From contig NZ_CP174509.1 in NCBI RefSeq assembly GCF_045920555.1, forward strand, positions 1,240,001 through 1,304,000: DNA of 64,000 bases. Reading direction: 5' to 3'. Numbering within the stretch: position 1 is the first letter of the stretch; each line of letters starts with the position of its first letter. The notes under the pieces are model-generated. The model was not told the origin of the DNA. It did not search any database and saw only the letters and a list, made by a program, of their open reading frames with translations. Below, piece by piece: positions 23,240-31,876 of the stretch. This stretch comes from Pseudalkalibacillus sp045920555 (GTDB taxonomy: Bacteria > Bacillota > Bacilli > Bacillales > Fictibacillaceae). The position numbers were made by a program, and so were the translations under genes.

Positions 23240-24598
23240 ATGTCTTTCTTGATCGATAGCAATGATGCCAATTGGTTTAAAAGCATTATCCAATCAGTAA
23301 ATGATGGAATACTAGTAATCGACTCTTATGGAGTGGTTCAAATAATTAATAAAGAATACACAAACATTACCGGCGTTATAGAAAATGAAATTGTTGGTAA
23401 GCATTTAAAAGATGTGAGGCCTGGTGCAGAACTACCCGAAGTTTTACTTGATGGAAAGGTTAGATCTGGAGTATTTCGTAAAGAAGGAAAGAACAATTAT
23501 ATCGTTGACATGGCTCCAATCTATAATGGAAATAAAATAATAGGTGCAGTTTCTGTTTGTAAAAGTTTAAGAGAAGTTCATCATCTTACACAAGAGCTTA
23601 ATAAGAGTAAAAGACGATTAAAACAGCTTGAAGAAATGGTGGGGAGTTTTCATCGGACGACATATTCGTTTGAGGATATTGTCGGCCAAAATAAAGGATT
23701 GCTCAATGCCATCCATTACGCAAAAAAAGCAGCTGGAACTGATTTCAATATCCTTATTTTAGGTGAAAGTGGTACTGGGAAAGAATTGTTTGCCCAGGCT
23801 ATCCACCAATCTAGCATCCGTAATAGTCAACCATTTGTGCCTGTTAATTGTGCCGCTATACCTTCCACATTGTTAGAGAGCGAATTATTTGGTTACGAGG
23901 AAGGTGCCTTTACTAGCTCAAAAAAGGGTGGAAAATCCGGTTTGATTGACCTGGCAGATAATGGAACGCTTTTTTTAGATGAAATAGGTGATATGCCACT
24001 TGAAATGCAATCAAAGTTATTGAGGGTAATGCAGGACGGGGTAATACGAAAGGTTGGCAGTCTTTATGAAAGAAAAGTGAATGTGCGAGTGATCGCTGCT
24101 ACAAATAAAGACCTCGAAAAAATGATTTCAAAAGAACGGTTTCGGGCAGATCTTTACTACCGGTTGAACACATTTCAAATCAAGATACCTTCTTTAAAAT
24201 CCCGGAAGGATGATATACCTCTTTTGGTAGATTATTTTTTACAGAATGCTAACCTGCATTCCCTTTCTCCTGATGAATCATTTATTGACTTGTTAATGAG
24301 TTACGATTGGCCTGGTAATATTAGAGAACTGAAAAATATAATCCATTATGCAATGAATATGACTGAGTCCACTCGACTGAAAGTTGGAGATCTTCCTGAT
24401 ACGATAAATAGAAACGGACAAAGGTCGGATGAAAAAACTTTAGAACGGATCATTGAAGAGACGGAGAGAGATGCAATTTTGGATGTGCTTAAAAAAACTG
24501 GAACTGACTTGAAAGGGAAAAAGCTTGCAGCAAAAAGGCTGAACATTTCTTTAGCAACCTTGTATAACAAAATTTCCAGACTCGATATTCCTGTTTGA
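23240..24598 (+). CDS. Sigma-54-dependent enhancer-binding activator (PAS-AAA-HTH)
   Basis: A 452-residue NtrC-type activator. Order: PAS sensor at about 10-115 (NDGILVIDSYGVVQIINKEY), coiled linker, AAA+ domain at 144-380 with Walker A GESGTGKE (175-182), Walker B GTLFLDEIGD (242-251), and the arginine finger region, and a Fis-type HTH at the end (LAAKRLNISLATLYNKI). The sigma-54-contacting loop reads GAFTSS (222-227) rather than the canonical GAFTGA. It lies just upstream of three palindromic UAS and a -24/-12 promoter, so it very likely activates the CitMHS/AtuA operon on binding a substrate in its PAS domain. Start ATG is preceded by AAAGGAGG. Confidence 0.92.
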   Translation: MSFLIDSNDANWFKSIIQSVNDGILVIDSYGVVQIINKEYTNITGVIENEIVGKHLKDVRPGAELPEVLLDGKVRSGVFRKEGKNNYIVDMAPIYNGNKIIGAVSVCKSLREVHHLTQELNKSKRRLKQLEEMVGSFHRTTYSFEDIVGQNKGLLNAIHYAKKAAGTDFNILILGESGTGKELFAQAIHQSSIRNSQPFVPVNCAAIPSTLLESELFGYEEGAFTSSKKGGKSGLIDLADNGTLFLDEIGDMPLEMQSKLLRVMQDGVIRKVGSLYERKVNVRVIAATNKDLEKMISKERFRADLYYRLNTFQIKIPSLKSRKDDIPLLVDYFLQNANLHSLSPDESFIDLLMSYDWPGNIRELKNIIHYAMNMTESTRLKVGDLPDTINRNGQRSDEKTLERIIEETERDAILDVLKKTGTDLKGKKLAAKRLNISLATLYNKISRLDIPV

Positions 24599-24704
24599 TT
24601 CTAATATGTTAGAAATTATTCTAAATTATAAGAAATCCTACTGGCTAGCATTCAGGAAGAATGTATCAGGACCGATTCGTTTTGAAAGTTCTAATTTTTT
24701 AGAA
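24599..24704 (+). promoter_or_regulatory. Three palindromic upstream activating sequences
   Basis: TTCTAATATGTTAGAA (24599-24614), TTCTAAATTATAAGAA (24619-24634) and TTCTAATTTTTTAGAA (24689-24704) are 16-bp inverted repeats with half-site TTCTAA. The first two are 20 bp apart centre to centre, about two helical turns; the third is 70 bp further. All lie 50-170 bp upstream of the sigma-54 promoter, the normal enhancer distance, and start right at the stop of the activator gene. Confidence 0.82.
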
Positions 24705-24727
24705 AATATAAATTCAATATACAGATT

Positions 24728-24750
24728 AAACCCTCATGATTGAGGGTTTT
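24728..24750 (+). terminator. Terminator of the sigma-54 activator gene
   Basis: AAACCCTCA pairs with TGAGGGTTT around a 4-nt loop, ending in T-rich sequence. It insulates the activator from the operon and lies between the UAS and the promoter. Confidence 0.85.
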
Positions 24751-24755
24751 TAAAT

Positions 24756-24771
24756 TGGCATATTTCTTGCA
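24756..24771 (+). promoter_or_regulatory. Sigma-54 (-24/-12) promoter
   Basis: TGGCATATTTCTTGCA matches the TGGCAC-N5-TTGCW consensus at all but the sixth base, with the GG and GC dinucleotides exactly 12 bp apart. It drives the CitMHS and AtuA genes. Confidence 0.88.
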
Positions 24772-24870
24772 TTATGATAAAAGGAATCAACATACAAAAG
24801 AGGGGGATTAGTATTCAATTAATGAAATTGTAAGCGTTATCAATAAAACTATGGGTTGGGAGGAAAATGT

Positions 24871-26157
24871 ATGATTGCTTTACTTGGGTTTTTAACGATT
24901 TTCATGTTTTTAGCACTGATTTTAACGAAAAGGGTCTCAGTCATTGTTGCATTGATCCTTGTTCCTATGATATTCGCGTTAATCGGTGGGTTTGGGAAAG
25001 AATTGGGATCCTTAATGTTGGAAGGAATAACCGGTGTTGCCCCAACTGGGATCATGCTGGGATTTGCCATACTCTATTTTGGTGTGATGAACAATGCTGG
25101 ATTATTTGACCCGGTGATCCGTAATGTCCTTAAGCTTGTTAAAGGTGATCCATTGAAAATAGTTATAGGGACAGCAGTTATTGCCATGCTCACGCATTTG
25201 GATGGATCGGGGGCTTCCACCTTTTTGATCACGATTCCAGCTTTATTACCTTTATATGAAAAAATGGGTATGAGTAGGCTAGTTTTAGCAGGTACCGTTG
25301 CGTTAGGAGCAGGGACAATGAATATGGTTCCGTGGGGCGGTCCGACTGCACGAGCAGCAAGTGCTTTAGAACTGACTCCAGAAGAAATTTTCAACCCTCT
25401 TTTACCGGCAATGATCGCAGGCTTGCTTTGGGTCCTTTTCGCTGCTTATATGATGGGAAAAAAAGAGAGAAATCGTGTAGGTATTAAGGATATCCAGTAT
25501 GATTTTCATCAGGAACTGGCTGATGAGGAAAAAGATATGAGAAGGCCTAAGTTATTCTGGTTTAACTTGGGACTGACCATTATTACAATCATTGCCCTAA
25601 TTAAAGTATGGCTCCCTTTGCCAGTTGTTTTTATGGTAGCATTCGCAGTTGCTCTCTTGGTGAATTATCCAAAACCTGATGAACAACAAAACCAAATAAA
25701 AAAGCAAGCATTTGGTATGATTACTGTTGTTTCGATTATATTTGCAGCTGGAATATTTACTGGGATTTTGAATGGCACAGGTATGATTGAAGAAATGGCG
25801 AATGCACTGGTAGCGCTTATCCCTCAAAGTATGGGCAATATCATGGCTGTGATTGTCGCTATTACAAGTATGCCATTCAGTTTGTTATTCACTCCAGACG
25901 CATTTTATTTTGGTGTTTTGCCAGTTCTGAGTGAAACCGCGGCTGCATATGGCGTTGATTCAGTAGAAATTGCAAGAGCGGGAATACTTGGGCAAATGAC
26001 AACAGGTTTTCCACTGAGTCCCTTAACAGCATCTACATTTTTATTGGTGGGGCTAGCAAACGTTGAATTAGGTGACCATCAGAAATTTATCTTCAAATGG
26101 GCTTTTGGAACTACTATTATTATGACAATTGTTGCTTTGATAATAAGAGTTATCTGA
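24871..26157 (+). CDS. CitMHS family divalent metal-carboxylate:H+ symporter
   Basis: A 428-residue membrane protein with about eleven to twelve hydrophobic segments, matching the CitM/CitH citrate-metal transporters: VSVIVALILVPMIFALIGGF, GIMLGFAILYFGVMNNAGLFDP, THLDGSGASTFLITIPALLPLY, GTMNMVPWGGPTARAASAL and FTPDAFYFGVLPVL. The family takes up metal-complexed citrate or similar di- and tricarboxylates with protons. ATG 24871 follows GGGAGG with 7-bp spacing; an in-frame TTG at 24856 overlaps that site. It is the first gene of the sigma-54 operon; the partner enzyme AtuA suggests the cargo may be a carboxylate other than citrate. Confidence 0.88.
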   Translation: MIALLGFLTIFMFLALILTKRVSVIVALILVPMIFALIGGFGKELGSLMLEGITGVAPTGIMLGFAILYFGVMNNAGLFDPVIRNVLKLVKGDPLKIVIGTAVIAMLTHLDGSGASTFLITIPALLPLYEKMGMSRLVLAGTVALGAGTMNMVPWGGPTARAASALELTPEEIFNPLLPAMIAGLLWVLFAAYMMGKKERNRVGIKDIQYDFHQELADEEKDMRRPKLFWFNLGLTIITIIALIKVWLPLPVVFMVAFAVALLVNYPKPDEQQNQIKKQAFGMITVVSIIFAAGIFTGILNGTGMIEEMANALVALIPQSMGNIMAVIVAITSMPFSLLFTPDAFYFGVLPVLSETAAAYGVDSVEIARAGILGQMTTGFPLSPLTASTFLLVGLANVELGDHQKFIFKWAFGTTIIMTIVALIIRVI

Positions 26158-26176
26158 TTTAAAGGGCGTGGATAGG

Positions 26177-27529
26177 ATGAAAAAGATAAGAATTGGTGGA
26201 GGAGCTGGTTATAGTGGAGATCGAATTGAACCAGCTATAGAAATTATGAAAAAGGGAGACATCGATTACATCATTTTCGAATGTCTGGCAGAAAGGACTA
26301 TTGCACTAGCGCAACAACAAAAGTTAGCGGACCCTGATAAAGGGTTCAATGAATTACTTGAGTATCGCATGGAAAAAGCTTTACCTATCTGTACTGAAAA
26401 AAAGATTAAAGTAATTACAAATATGGGTGCAGCAAATCCAGTATCAGCAGCAAGATTGGTCAAAGATATTGCAATACGTCTAGGTATAGCTAATTTAAAA
26501 ATTGCGGCCGTTTTAGGAGATGATATTTATTCAGATATTGATGATTATAAAGATTTCAACACATTGGAGTATGGAAATAAACTATCGGAAATAAAAGGAG
26601 AAATCATCTCAGCCAATGTTTATTTAGGAGCAGAGGGGATCCAACAGGCTCTTCAGAATGGGGCAGATATCGTCATTACAGGAAGAGTGACAGATCCCTC
26701 ATTAGTTATCGGACCTTTATTATATGAGTTTGGATGGAAAATAGACGATTGTGACATGCTCGGAAAAGCCACATTAGCAGGTCATTTACTTGAATGTGGG
26801 GCTCAAGTAACAGGAGGATATTTCGCAGAACCAGGGTATAAAGATGTACCGGACTTATGGAACGTTGGGTTTCCGATTGGGGAAGTATATGAAAATGGCG
26901 ACATAATCATTACAAAGCTTGCAGGAACTGGTGGCATAGTTACCACAGGGACTGTTAAAGAACAAATTCTTTACGAAATACACGATCCTTCAAATTATAT
27001 GACACCTGACGTTAATGCAGATTTTTCACAGGTCACTGTAAAAGAAATCGAGCCTGACAAGGTTTTGATCACTGGAGCGACAGGTAGAGAAAAAAGCGGT
27101 TATTACAAAACAAGCATAGGGTATAAGGATTGTTATATAGTTGAAGCAGCAATAAGTTATGGAGGGTCTGGAGCACTTGAAAAAGCTAGATTAGCAGGGG
27201 ATATCGTCCAAAGGAGAATCCAACATACCGACTTATCTTTTGAAGAATTGAAAATAGATTACATTGGGATAGATTCGCTATTCCAGAGCAGTACCTCAGA
27301 CTTATCTGGAAAAGGTTCCAGTTGTAATGAAGTTCGGCTTCGAGTAGCTGGAAGAACAACGTTAAAAGAAGATGGAATTAAAATTGGAAATGAAGTAGAA
27401 GCTTTATATACGAATGGTCCCGCTGGCGGGGGTGGTGTCAGAATAAATATAAATGAAATCGTTTCAATTGCTTCTATCCTTATACCAGAAGAGAATATAG
27501 AAACCAAAATAACCTATGAGGAGGTATAA
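26177..27529 (+). CDS. AtuA-like (DUF1446) enzyme, large part
   Basis: A 450-residue protein of the AtuA/DUF1446 family: IRIGGGAGYSGDRIEPAIE at the N-terminus, IIFECLAERTIALAQQ, VITNMGAANPVSAARLV, ADIVITGRVTDPSLVIGPL, and NEVRLRVAGR with YTNGPAGGGGVR near the C-terminus. AtuA is needed for acyclic terpene (citronellol/geraniol) use in Pseudomonas, but its reaction is not settled, and many homologs sit with carboxylate or hydroxyacid metabolism. The usual ~100-residue C-terminal domain is encoded separately by the next gene, 3 bp away. It follows the CitMHS transporter by 19 bp, so both should be induced together. Confidence 0.85.
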   Translation: MKKIRIGGGAGYSGDRIEPAIEIMKKGDIDYIIFECLAERTIALAQQQKLADPDKGFNELLEYRMEKALPICTEKKIKVITNMGAANPVSAARLVKDIAIRLGIANLKIAAVLGDDIYSDIDDYKDFNTLEYGNKLSEIKGEIISANVYLGAEGIQQALQNGADIVITGRVTDPSLVIGPLLYEFGWKIDDCDMLGKATLAGHLLECGAQVTGGYFAEPGYKDVPDLWNVGFPIGEVYENGDIIITKLAGTGGIVTTGTVKEQILYEIHDPSNYMTPDVNADFSQVTVKEIEPDKVLITGATGREKSGYYKTSIGYKDCYIVEAAISYGGSGALEKARLAGDIVQRRIQHTDLSFEELKIDYIGIDSLFQSSTSDLSGKGSSCNEVRLRVAGRTTLKEDGIKIGNEVEALYTNGPAGGGGVRININEIVSIASILIPEENIETKITYEEV

Positions 27530-27532
27530 GCA

Positions 27533-27838
27533 TTGAGATTGCGGGAAATAGCTCATTCAAGAACAGGTGATAAAGGGAATACATCAAATATTTCCTTGAT
27601 TGTTTATAATATGGACGACTATGAATTAGTGAAAGAACAAATTACGGCAATAAAAGTAAAAGAATGGTTTCAGAATATCGTGATAGGTGAAGTTATACGT
27701 TATGAAATACCAAGCTTAGGAGCATTGAACTTTGTATTGACCAACGCTTTAGGTGGCGGTGTGACACGGTCACTATCTCTTGATAGACATGGAAAAAGCT
27801 TAAGTTCCTTTCTTCTTGAAATGGATTTGACAACTTGA
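27533..27838 (+). CDS. AtuA-like C-terminal domain protein, small part
   Basis: A 101-residue protein, starting TTG behind GAGGAGGT: LREIAHSRTGDKGNTSNISLI is the signature of the domain that ends full-length AtuA proteins, followed by IPSLGALNFVLTNALGGGVTRSL and LDRHGKSL. Here it is an independent gene right after the large part, so the two probably form a heteromeric enzyme. The terminator that follows closes the sigma-54 operon. The gene split seems stable, since each part has its own Shine-Dalgarno and intact ends. Confidence 0.85.
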   Translation: MRLREIAHSRTGDKGNTSNISLIVYNMDDYELVKEQITAIKVKEWFQNIVIGEVIRYEIPSLGALNFVLTNALGGGVTRSLSLDRHGKSLSSFLLEMDLTT

Positions 27839-27851
27839 TTGAAATATTTTT

Positions 27852-27877
27852 GGAACTGACTATTTTTAGTCAGTTCC
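27852..27877. terminator. Bidirectional terminator between AtuA and NrnB genes
   Basis: GGAACTGACTA pairs with TAGTCAGTTCC over 11 bp with a TTTT loop, followed by TTTCTT on the plus side. The stop codon of the minus-strand NrnB gene lies in the stem. Confidence 0.88.
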
Positions 27878-29071
27878 TTTCTTATTGTTCATCATAAACT
27901 CTCTTAAATAGTCGACATAATGCTCGTCACGGCTAAGCCATGCGGAATGTTGCCGTTTGACAAATCGTTCTGCCTCTTCAAAATCTGAATATCGATCTTC
28001 AATACGCTCCCCATTCAGTTCGACTGCCCAGTATTCCGGTTCTTTTTCATAAATAAAGAGGCGGTCTTCATTCCGATTTTCATACAGACAGCCCTGAGGG
28101 GTTTCTTTCAGATTATAATGGTTCCGGAATGCGTCTTGACGCATCGGTTCAATGATGAAAGCTGCTTTGGCGTATAGTTCATAGGACTCTTCATTCATAG
28201 AGCATCCAGCTGCTTTCGCATGACCACCGCCCCCGAAAAAATCTGCGACCGCCGAGACATCCACATCGTCATGGATTGTCCGGAAACTGATTTTCTTTCC
28301 GCCCATGTTCAAAATCGTAATGTAATCCAAATGGCGATTCGCCGTCCCTAGTTCGTTGCCGAGTTCCGAATGATAAGATTCGGCATGGACGATACCTGTA
28401 CAATAATCTCCGACGAATGTTTGGACAAGTTCCCGTTTTTTCCTTCTAATATAACGTTCAATCTTATCTTCTTCCATTTCGAGAAGCTTTTGCTCAAATT
28501 CATCGTATTCGAAATGGTCCATACGTTCAAGTCTGGGTACCATCTTCTCAACGAACTCATCGATCGACACCATGAAGAACAAATCATTCAGCTGTTTCGC
28601 TTTGATGTTATCGTTCTGTTCCCATTCCCACGTATCATATTGACGGACCAACTCGACGAATTCCTCTAGCGCAGCGGAAGGTTCCAGAAGTTGATGATGG
28701 ACGAGGTAACCATATAAAAGAGAGGTAGCACAAGCCAGCCGGCCATCGTCATATTCCACTTTCACATGTCCCCAATCGTAATCATTAAAGTGTAACGCGG
28801 TCTTATGATGATCGATCAGCTGTACTTTTCCGCCTTCTTTTACATAAGCGTCGAGCCCTTCTTCATTCTCTTTGTTGACGGAGAGGTCTGTGATGAATAA
28901 AGTCGTGTCTTTATTCTGTTTCTCATCTTTCCGTTCAAGGAACCGCTCCACTTGGAAATCCAGCCCCATCACTGAGTTATAACGGACATCCACACGATCA
29001 CCGAATGCAATTTTAGCTACAATGCCGCAGCCAACACCATCCAAATCATTATGAGTGAACAATTTATACAT
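27866..29071 (-). CDS. nrnB: DHH phosphoesterase, NrnB-type nanoRNase
   Basis: A 401-residue DHH-family phosphoesterase with THNDLDGVGCGIVAK at the N-terminus (motif I Asp residues), LFITDLSVN (motif II) and KVQLIDHHKTALHF (DHH motif III), plus a C-terminal DHHA1 region with GGGGHAKAAGCSM. The size and the unusual N-terminus THNDLDG fit B. subtilis NrnB (YngD), which degrades 2-5-mer RNA to mononucleotides in the cytoplasm. Pap phosphatase activity is shared by the related NrnA, whose sequence pattern differs. Start ATG follows AGGGGAG. It is monocistronic. Confidence 0.87.
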   Translation of the reverse strand: MYKLFTHNDLDGVGCGIVAKIAFGDRVDVRYNSVMGLDFQVERFLERKDEKQNKDTTLFITDLSVNKENEEGLDAYVKEGGKVQLIDHHKTALHFNDYDWGHVKVEYDDGRLACATSLLYGYLVHHQLLEPSAALEEFVELVRQYDTWEWEQNDNIKAKQLNDLFFMVSIDEFVEKMVPRLERMDHFEYDEFEQKLLEMEEDKIERYIRRKKRELVQTFVGDYCTGIVHAESYHSELGNELGTANRHLDYITILNMGGKKISFRTIHDDVDVSAVADFFGGGGHAKAAGCSMNEESYELYAKAAFIIEPMRQDAFRNHYNLKETPQGCLYENRNEDRLFIYEKEPEYWAVELNGERIEDRYSDFEEAERFVKRQHSAWLSRDEHYVDYLREFMMNNKKGTD

Positions 29072-29153
29072 GATAATCTCCCCTGAATGACAATAGTTTC
29101 TAAGCTGTTATAGTGTTGTTGAAAAAGGAGTGGACTATTCATGAAAAAGTGTT

Positions 29154-30119
29154 TTAGTATATCCTTTCTGTCCCGATCATCAATTCACTGATCCGTGCAA
29201 GATCGACGTTTCCGCCTGAAATCACCGTCACGACTTTTTTTCCTTCAAGCGGGAGCTTTTTATTCATTAAAGCAGCGACCGTCACCGCACTTGATGGTTC
29301 GATGATCTGTTTCATCCGTTCCATCACAACGCTGAACGCGCGGCGGATTTCCTCATCGGTCACCAAGACAAGATCGTCCAAGTATTTCTGCATGACAGGG
29401 AACGTCATGTCTCCCGGCTGGGTGGCACGGAGTCCGTCCGCGATTGTAGAAGTTGGTGTAATCGAAGTGATCCGTCCGTTTTGAAATGATAAAAAGGTAT
29501 CGTTCGCAGTCTCAGGTTCAACCCCGTAGACCTTGATGTTCGGGTTGGTCTCTTTGATGGCGGTCAAAATGCCAGAAATAAGCCCGCCGCCTCCAATCGG
29601 GACGATGACTGCATCTACGTCCTGTACTTGTTCAAGTATTTCCAGGCCTGTGGTCCCCTGGCCAGCCATGATGTAAGGATCATCATACGGAGGAATGAAG
29701 AGACCATTTTGTTCCGCGGCAATCTCGATAGCCCTAGGTATCCGTTCAGCAGAGGTGGTGCCGCATTTCACAATGTTTCCATCATACGCATCAATTGCAT
29801 TCATTTTACAGGGATTCACATCTGTTGGAACGACGATTGTTGCTGGGACTCCGAGCTGTTGGGCGATAAAAGAAACCGCCTGTCCGTGGTTTCCTGAAGA
29901 GGCAGCCGTGACCAGCTTCGCGCCTTCCATCACAACCTGCTTCACTTTGTTCGTTGCACCACGGATTTTGAAAGAGCCGGTTTTTTGAAGATGCTCACAT
30001 TTAAAAAAGACCTGGTTTCTGCAAAGCTGGGAAAGCTGTCCAGATTGAAGGATGGGGGTGGCATTGATTGTGTCCTGAATGTTTTCCTGGGCATTTCGTA
30101 TATCCTGGATCGTAATCAT
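29154..30119 (-). CDS. Threonine/serine dehydratase (PLP fold II)
   Basis: A 321-residue catalytic threonine dehydratase without the C-terminal ACT regulatory domain, so of the catabolic type. PLP-binding Lys51 lies in TGSFKIRGA; TAASSGNHGQAVSF binds the phosphate or substrate carboxylate, and VPIGGGGLISG is the glycine-rich phosphate loop. It would convert threonine to 2-oxobutyrate and ammonia, or serine to pyruvate; serine racemase has the same fold and cannot be excluded. Start ATG follows AAAAGGAG. Single gene between nrnB and a broken VOC gene. Confidence 0.88.
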   Translation of the reverse strand: MITIQDIRNAQENIQDTINATPILQSGQLSQLCRNQVFFKCEHLQKTGSFKIRGATNKVKQVVMEGAKLVTAASSGNHGQAVSFIAQQLGVPATIVVPTDVNPCKMNAIDAYDGNIVKCGTTSAERIPRAIEIAAEQNGLFIPPYDDPYIMAGQGTTGLEILEQVQDVDAVIVPIGGGGLISGILTAIKETNPNIKVYGVEPETANDTFLSFQNGRITSITPTSTIADGLRATQPGDMTFPVMQKYLDDLVLVTDEEIRRAFSVVMERMKQIIEPSSAVTVAALMNKKLPLEGKKVVTVISGGNVDLARISELMIGTERIY

Positions 30120-30227
30120 TTCATCTGCTCCTTTTTAAATTCTTGGTTTAATCCTTTTTCTAGAAAAACAGGTGGTTTTCCTTTGTGGGCGGTAAACGAA
30201 ATGAAGTGAGACCAGTAAATACCGGAC

Positions 30228-30604
30228 TCACCATATTTTTAATAATGTTCTTGAAGTTTGTTGCCGCGGATCAAAGAAATGGAAGTAAAAATGGCCGTTA
30301 TCCTCCTGGATTTCATCAATCCCCTGTTTGGCCAATTCATTGTGCAATGCCTGAATATTTGAGGTTATAAAACCGACCGAAAACTTCGGCTGGCCATTTA
30401 TCGTGAAATGCCCCCTGGAATCTTGATCCGATTTGGCCAAACGAATAGAGGACAGGATTCCAGTGACATTAAGGCTAGCTTACTGTCATTATGCCTCAAG
30501 GTGAACCCCAGGCGTTCTGTGTACCATGTAACAGACTCAGACAAGTCATTAACAAGGATCCTGAAAAAATGGATTTCATTGATTAAGATCGGCTCATGGA
30601 ACAT
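30228..30604 (-). pseudogene. Frameshifted VOC (glyoxalase/bleomycin resistance) protein
   Basis: Two overlapping frames together make one VOC domain: 30604-30398 gives NEIHFFRILVNDLSESVTWYTERLGFTL and ends after LFVWPNR; 30440-30228 continues with SDQDSRGHFTINGQPKFSVGF, VGFITSNIQALHNELAKQGI and YFHFFDP. The shift lies at about 30425-30440. The expected length, about 125 residues, is otherwise kept. Single-base loss or gain is the simplest cause. Confidence 0.8.
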
Positions 30605-30709
30605 CCTCCTTACAATTTTCTCAAATATATTTCTTTAAAAAGTAAAAAAACTTGTAATTAAAACAATTTAAGCTCCAGAACATAACATCTTCTGAATTAC
30701 AGAACACAG

Positions 30710-30758
30710 TTGTAATATTTGTAAAACTATTGTAATATTAACATCGGTCTATTTATAC
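30710..30758 (+). promoter_or_regulatory. Promoter region with a 20-bp-spaced direct repeat
   Basis: TTGTAATATT occurs at 30710-30719 and again at 30730-30739, exactly 20 bp (two helical turns) apart. The second copy begins TTGTAA, which with TTATAC (30753-30758) forms a 17-bp-spaced promoter. The repeat may be an operator. Confidence 0.4.
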
Positions 30759-30805
30759 GACTTACTGCCAAGCAGCAAGATTACAACAACAAGGGGGAAG
30801 GGGAA

Positions 30806-31711
30806 ATGGCAGGATTTTTAGCATTTGTGGGATTCATCGCAGTCATCGCTTTTATCGTGATGGCGATCGTATCCAAGCTTAAGAAAACAGGGAAAGCGAA
30901 AAAAATGCTCCTGTTCGCAGCAGGAAGCTTCGTCATATTTGTCATTGCGGTTTCTAGTTCGGCATCGCCAGAAACGGAAACAGCTAGTACTGAAGTGGAA
31001 GCAGAGGAAACATCTAGGCAAGAAGATAAGAAAGACGAAAAATCTGCTGAAGAACTAGCGAAAGAAAAGGAAGCCGAAGAAAAAGCGAAAGCTGAAGAGG
31101 AAGCAAAACGTAAAGAAGAAGAAGCTGCTAAAAAAGCAGAGGAAGAAGAGCGTAAGAAAAAAGAAGCAGAAGAAGCGAAACGAAAAGCTGAAGCTTTGAA
31201 AAACAGTGGAAGCGGCGACACAGCTACAGACATGTTCGAGCTTGAAGCAGGATTCGTCGTGTTTGATGCAACTTATAACGGCACGAGCAACTTCATTGTC
31301 GAATTGCTTGATGAGAACGGAAATAATGTAGAGCTTCTGATCAATCATATCGGTGCGTATAAAGGGAAGACGATGGCTCGTATCCCTGCAGCTGGAGAAT
31401 ATATGCTCAATGTGAAAGCAAACGGTGCCTGGTTAGTAAATGGTTCTCAAGAGGTACCGGAAGAATCGGAATCAGGATCGATCAGCGGGACAGGGGATGA
31501 TGTCCGCTTCGTCCATATTGACTCCGGCATGAAGAGATTCCATTTCGACCACAAAGGTGACAGCAACTTCAACGTCATGGCGAACGGTACAGTTCTTTTA
31601 GCGAATGAAATCGGAACTTATAGCGGATCGACAGCACAAAAGGTTCAAGATGATGCAGTATATATCATCAGCATTAAATCCGAAGGCAAGTGGCAGATCG
31701 ATATCGAATAG
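30806..31711 (+). CDS. Membrane-anchored protein with K/E-rich stalk and twin beta domains
   Basis: A 301-residue protein. Two hydrophobic segments at about 2-23 and 33-51 anchor it. Residues about 60-130 are a highly charged helix of Lys, Glu and Ala, a likely coiled-coil or rigid stalk. Residues about 138-215 and 225-300 form two similar beta-rich repeats, each with a pattern of F-x-x-x-Y-x-G-x-S/F-x-V and A-N-G-x-W/GxWxI endings, recalling extracellular sensor or lectin-like domains. The best guess is a surface sensor or scaffold with domains outside the cell. No named family is recognised. A terminator follows. Confidence 0.7.
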   Translation: MAGFLAFVGFIAVIAFIVMAIVSKLKKTGKAKKMLLFAAGSFVIFVIAVSSSASPETETASTEVEAEETSRQEDKKDEKSAEELAKEKEAEEKAKAEEEAKRKEEEAAKKAEEEERKKKEAEEAKRKAEALKNSGSGDTATDMFELEAGFVVFDATYNGTSNFIVELLDENGNNVELLINHIGAYKGKTMARIPAAGEYMLNVKANGAWLVNGSQEVPEESESGSISGTGDDVRFVHIDSGMKRFHFDHKGDSNFNVMANGTVLLANEIGTYSGSTAQKVQDDAVYIISIKSEGKWQIDIE

Positions 31712-31744
31712 TGATTTGTTATATAGAAGATTGCCCTGACATTT

Positions 31745-31775
31745 AAGTATTGGTTTTTAAGCCGATACTTTTTTT
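31745..31775 (+). terminator. Terminator of the stalk membrane protein
   Basis: AAGTATTGG pairs with CCGATACTT (one G-T) around an 8-nt loop, then five or more T. Confidence 0.85.
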
Positions 31776-31876
31776 GTTTTAATAAAGCTTTCTAATGGTT
31801 TTCTAATCTTCCTTTCATTGTCTCTTAAAGTGAGCAGGTTAATCTCCTTATAGAACCATGAGGGAGGTAAAAAGAA

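Noticed and set aside
31055..31348. Minus-strand ORF of 97 codons very rich in Phe and Ser
   Set aside because: Antisense of the low-complexity Lys/Glu stalk of the membrane protein.
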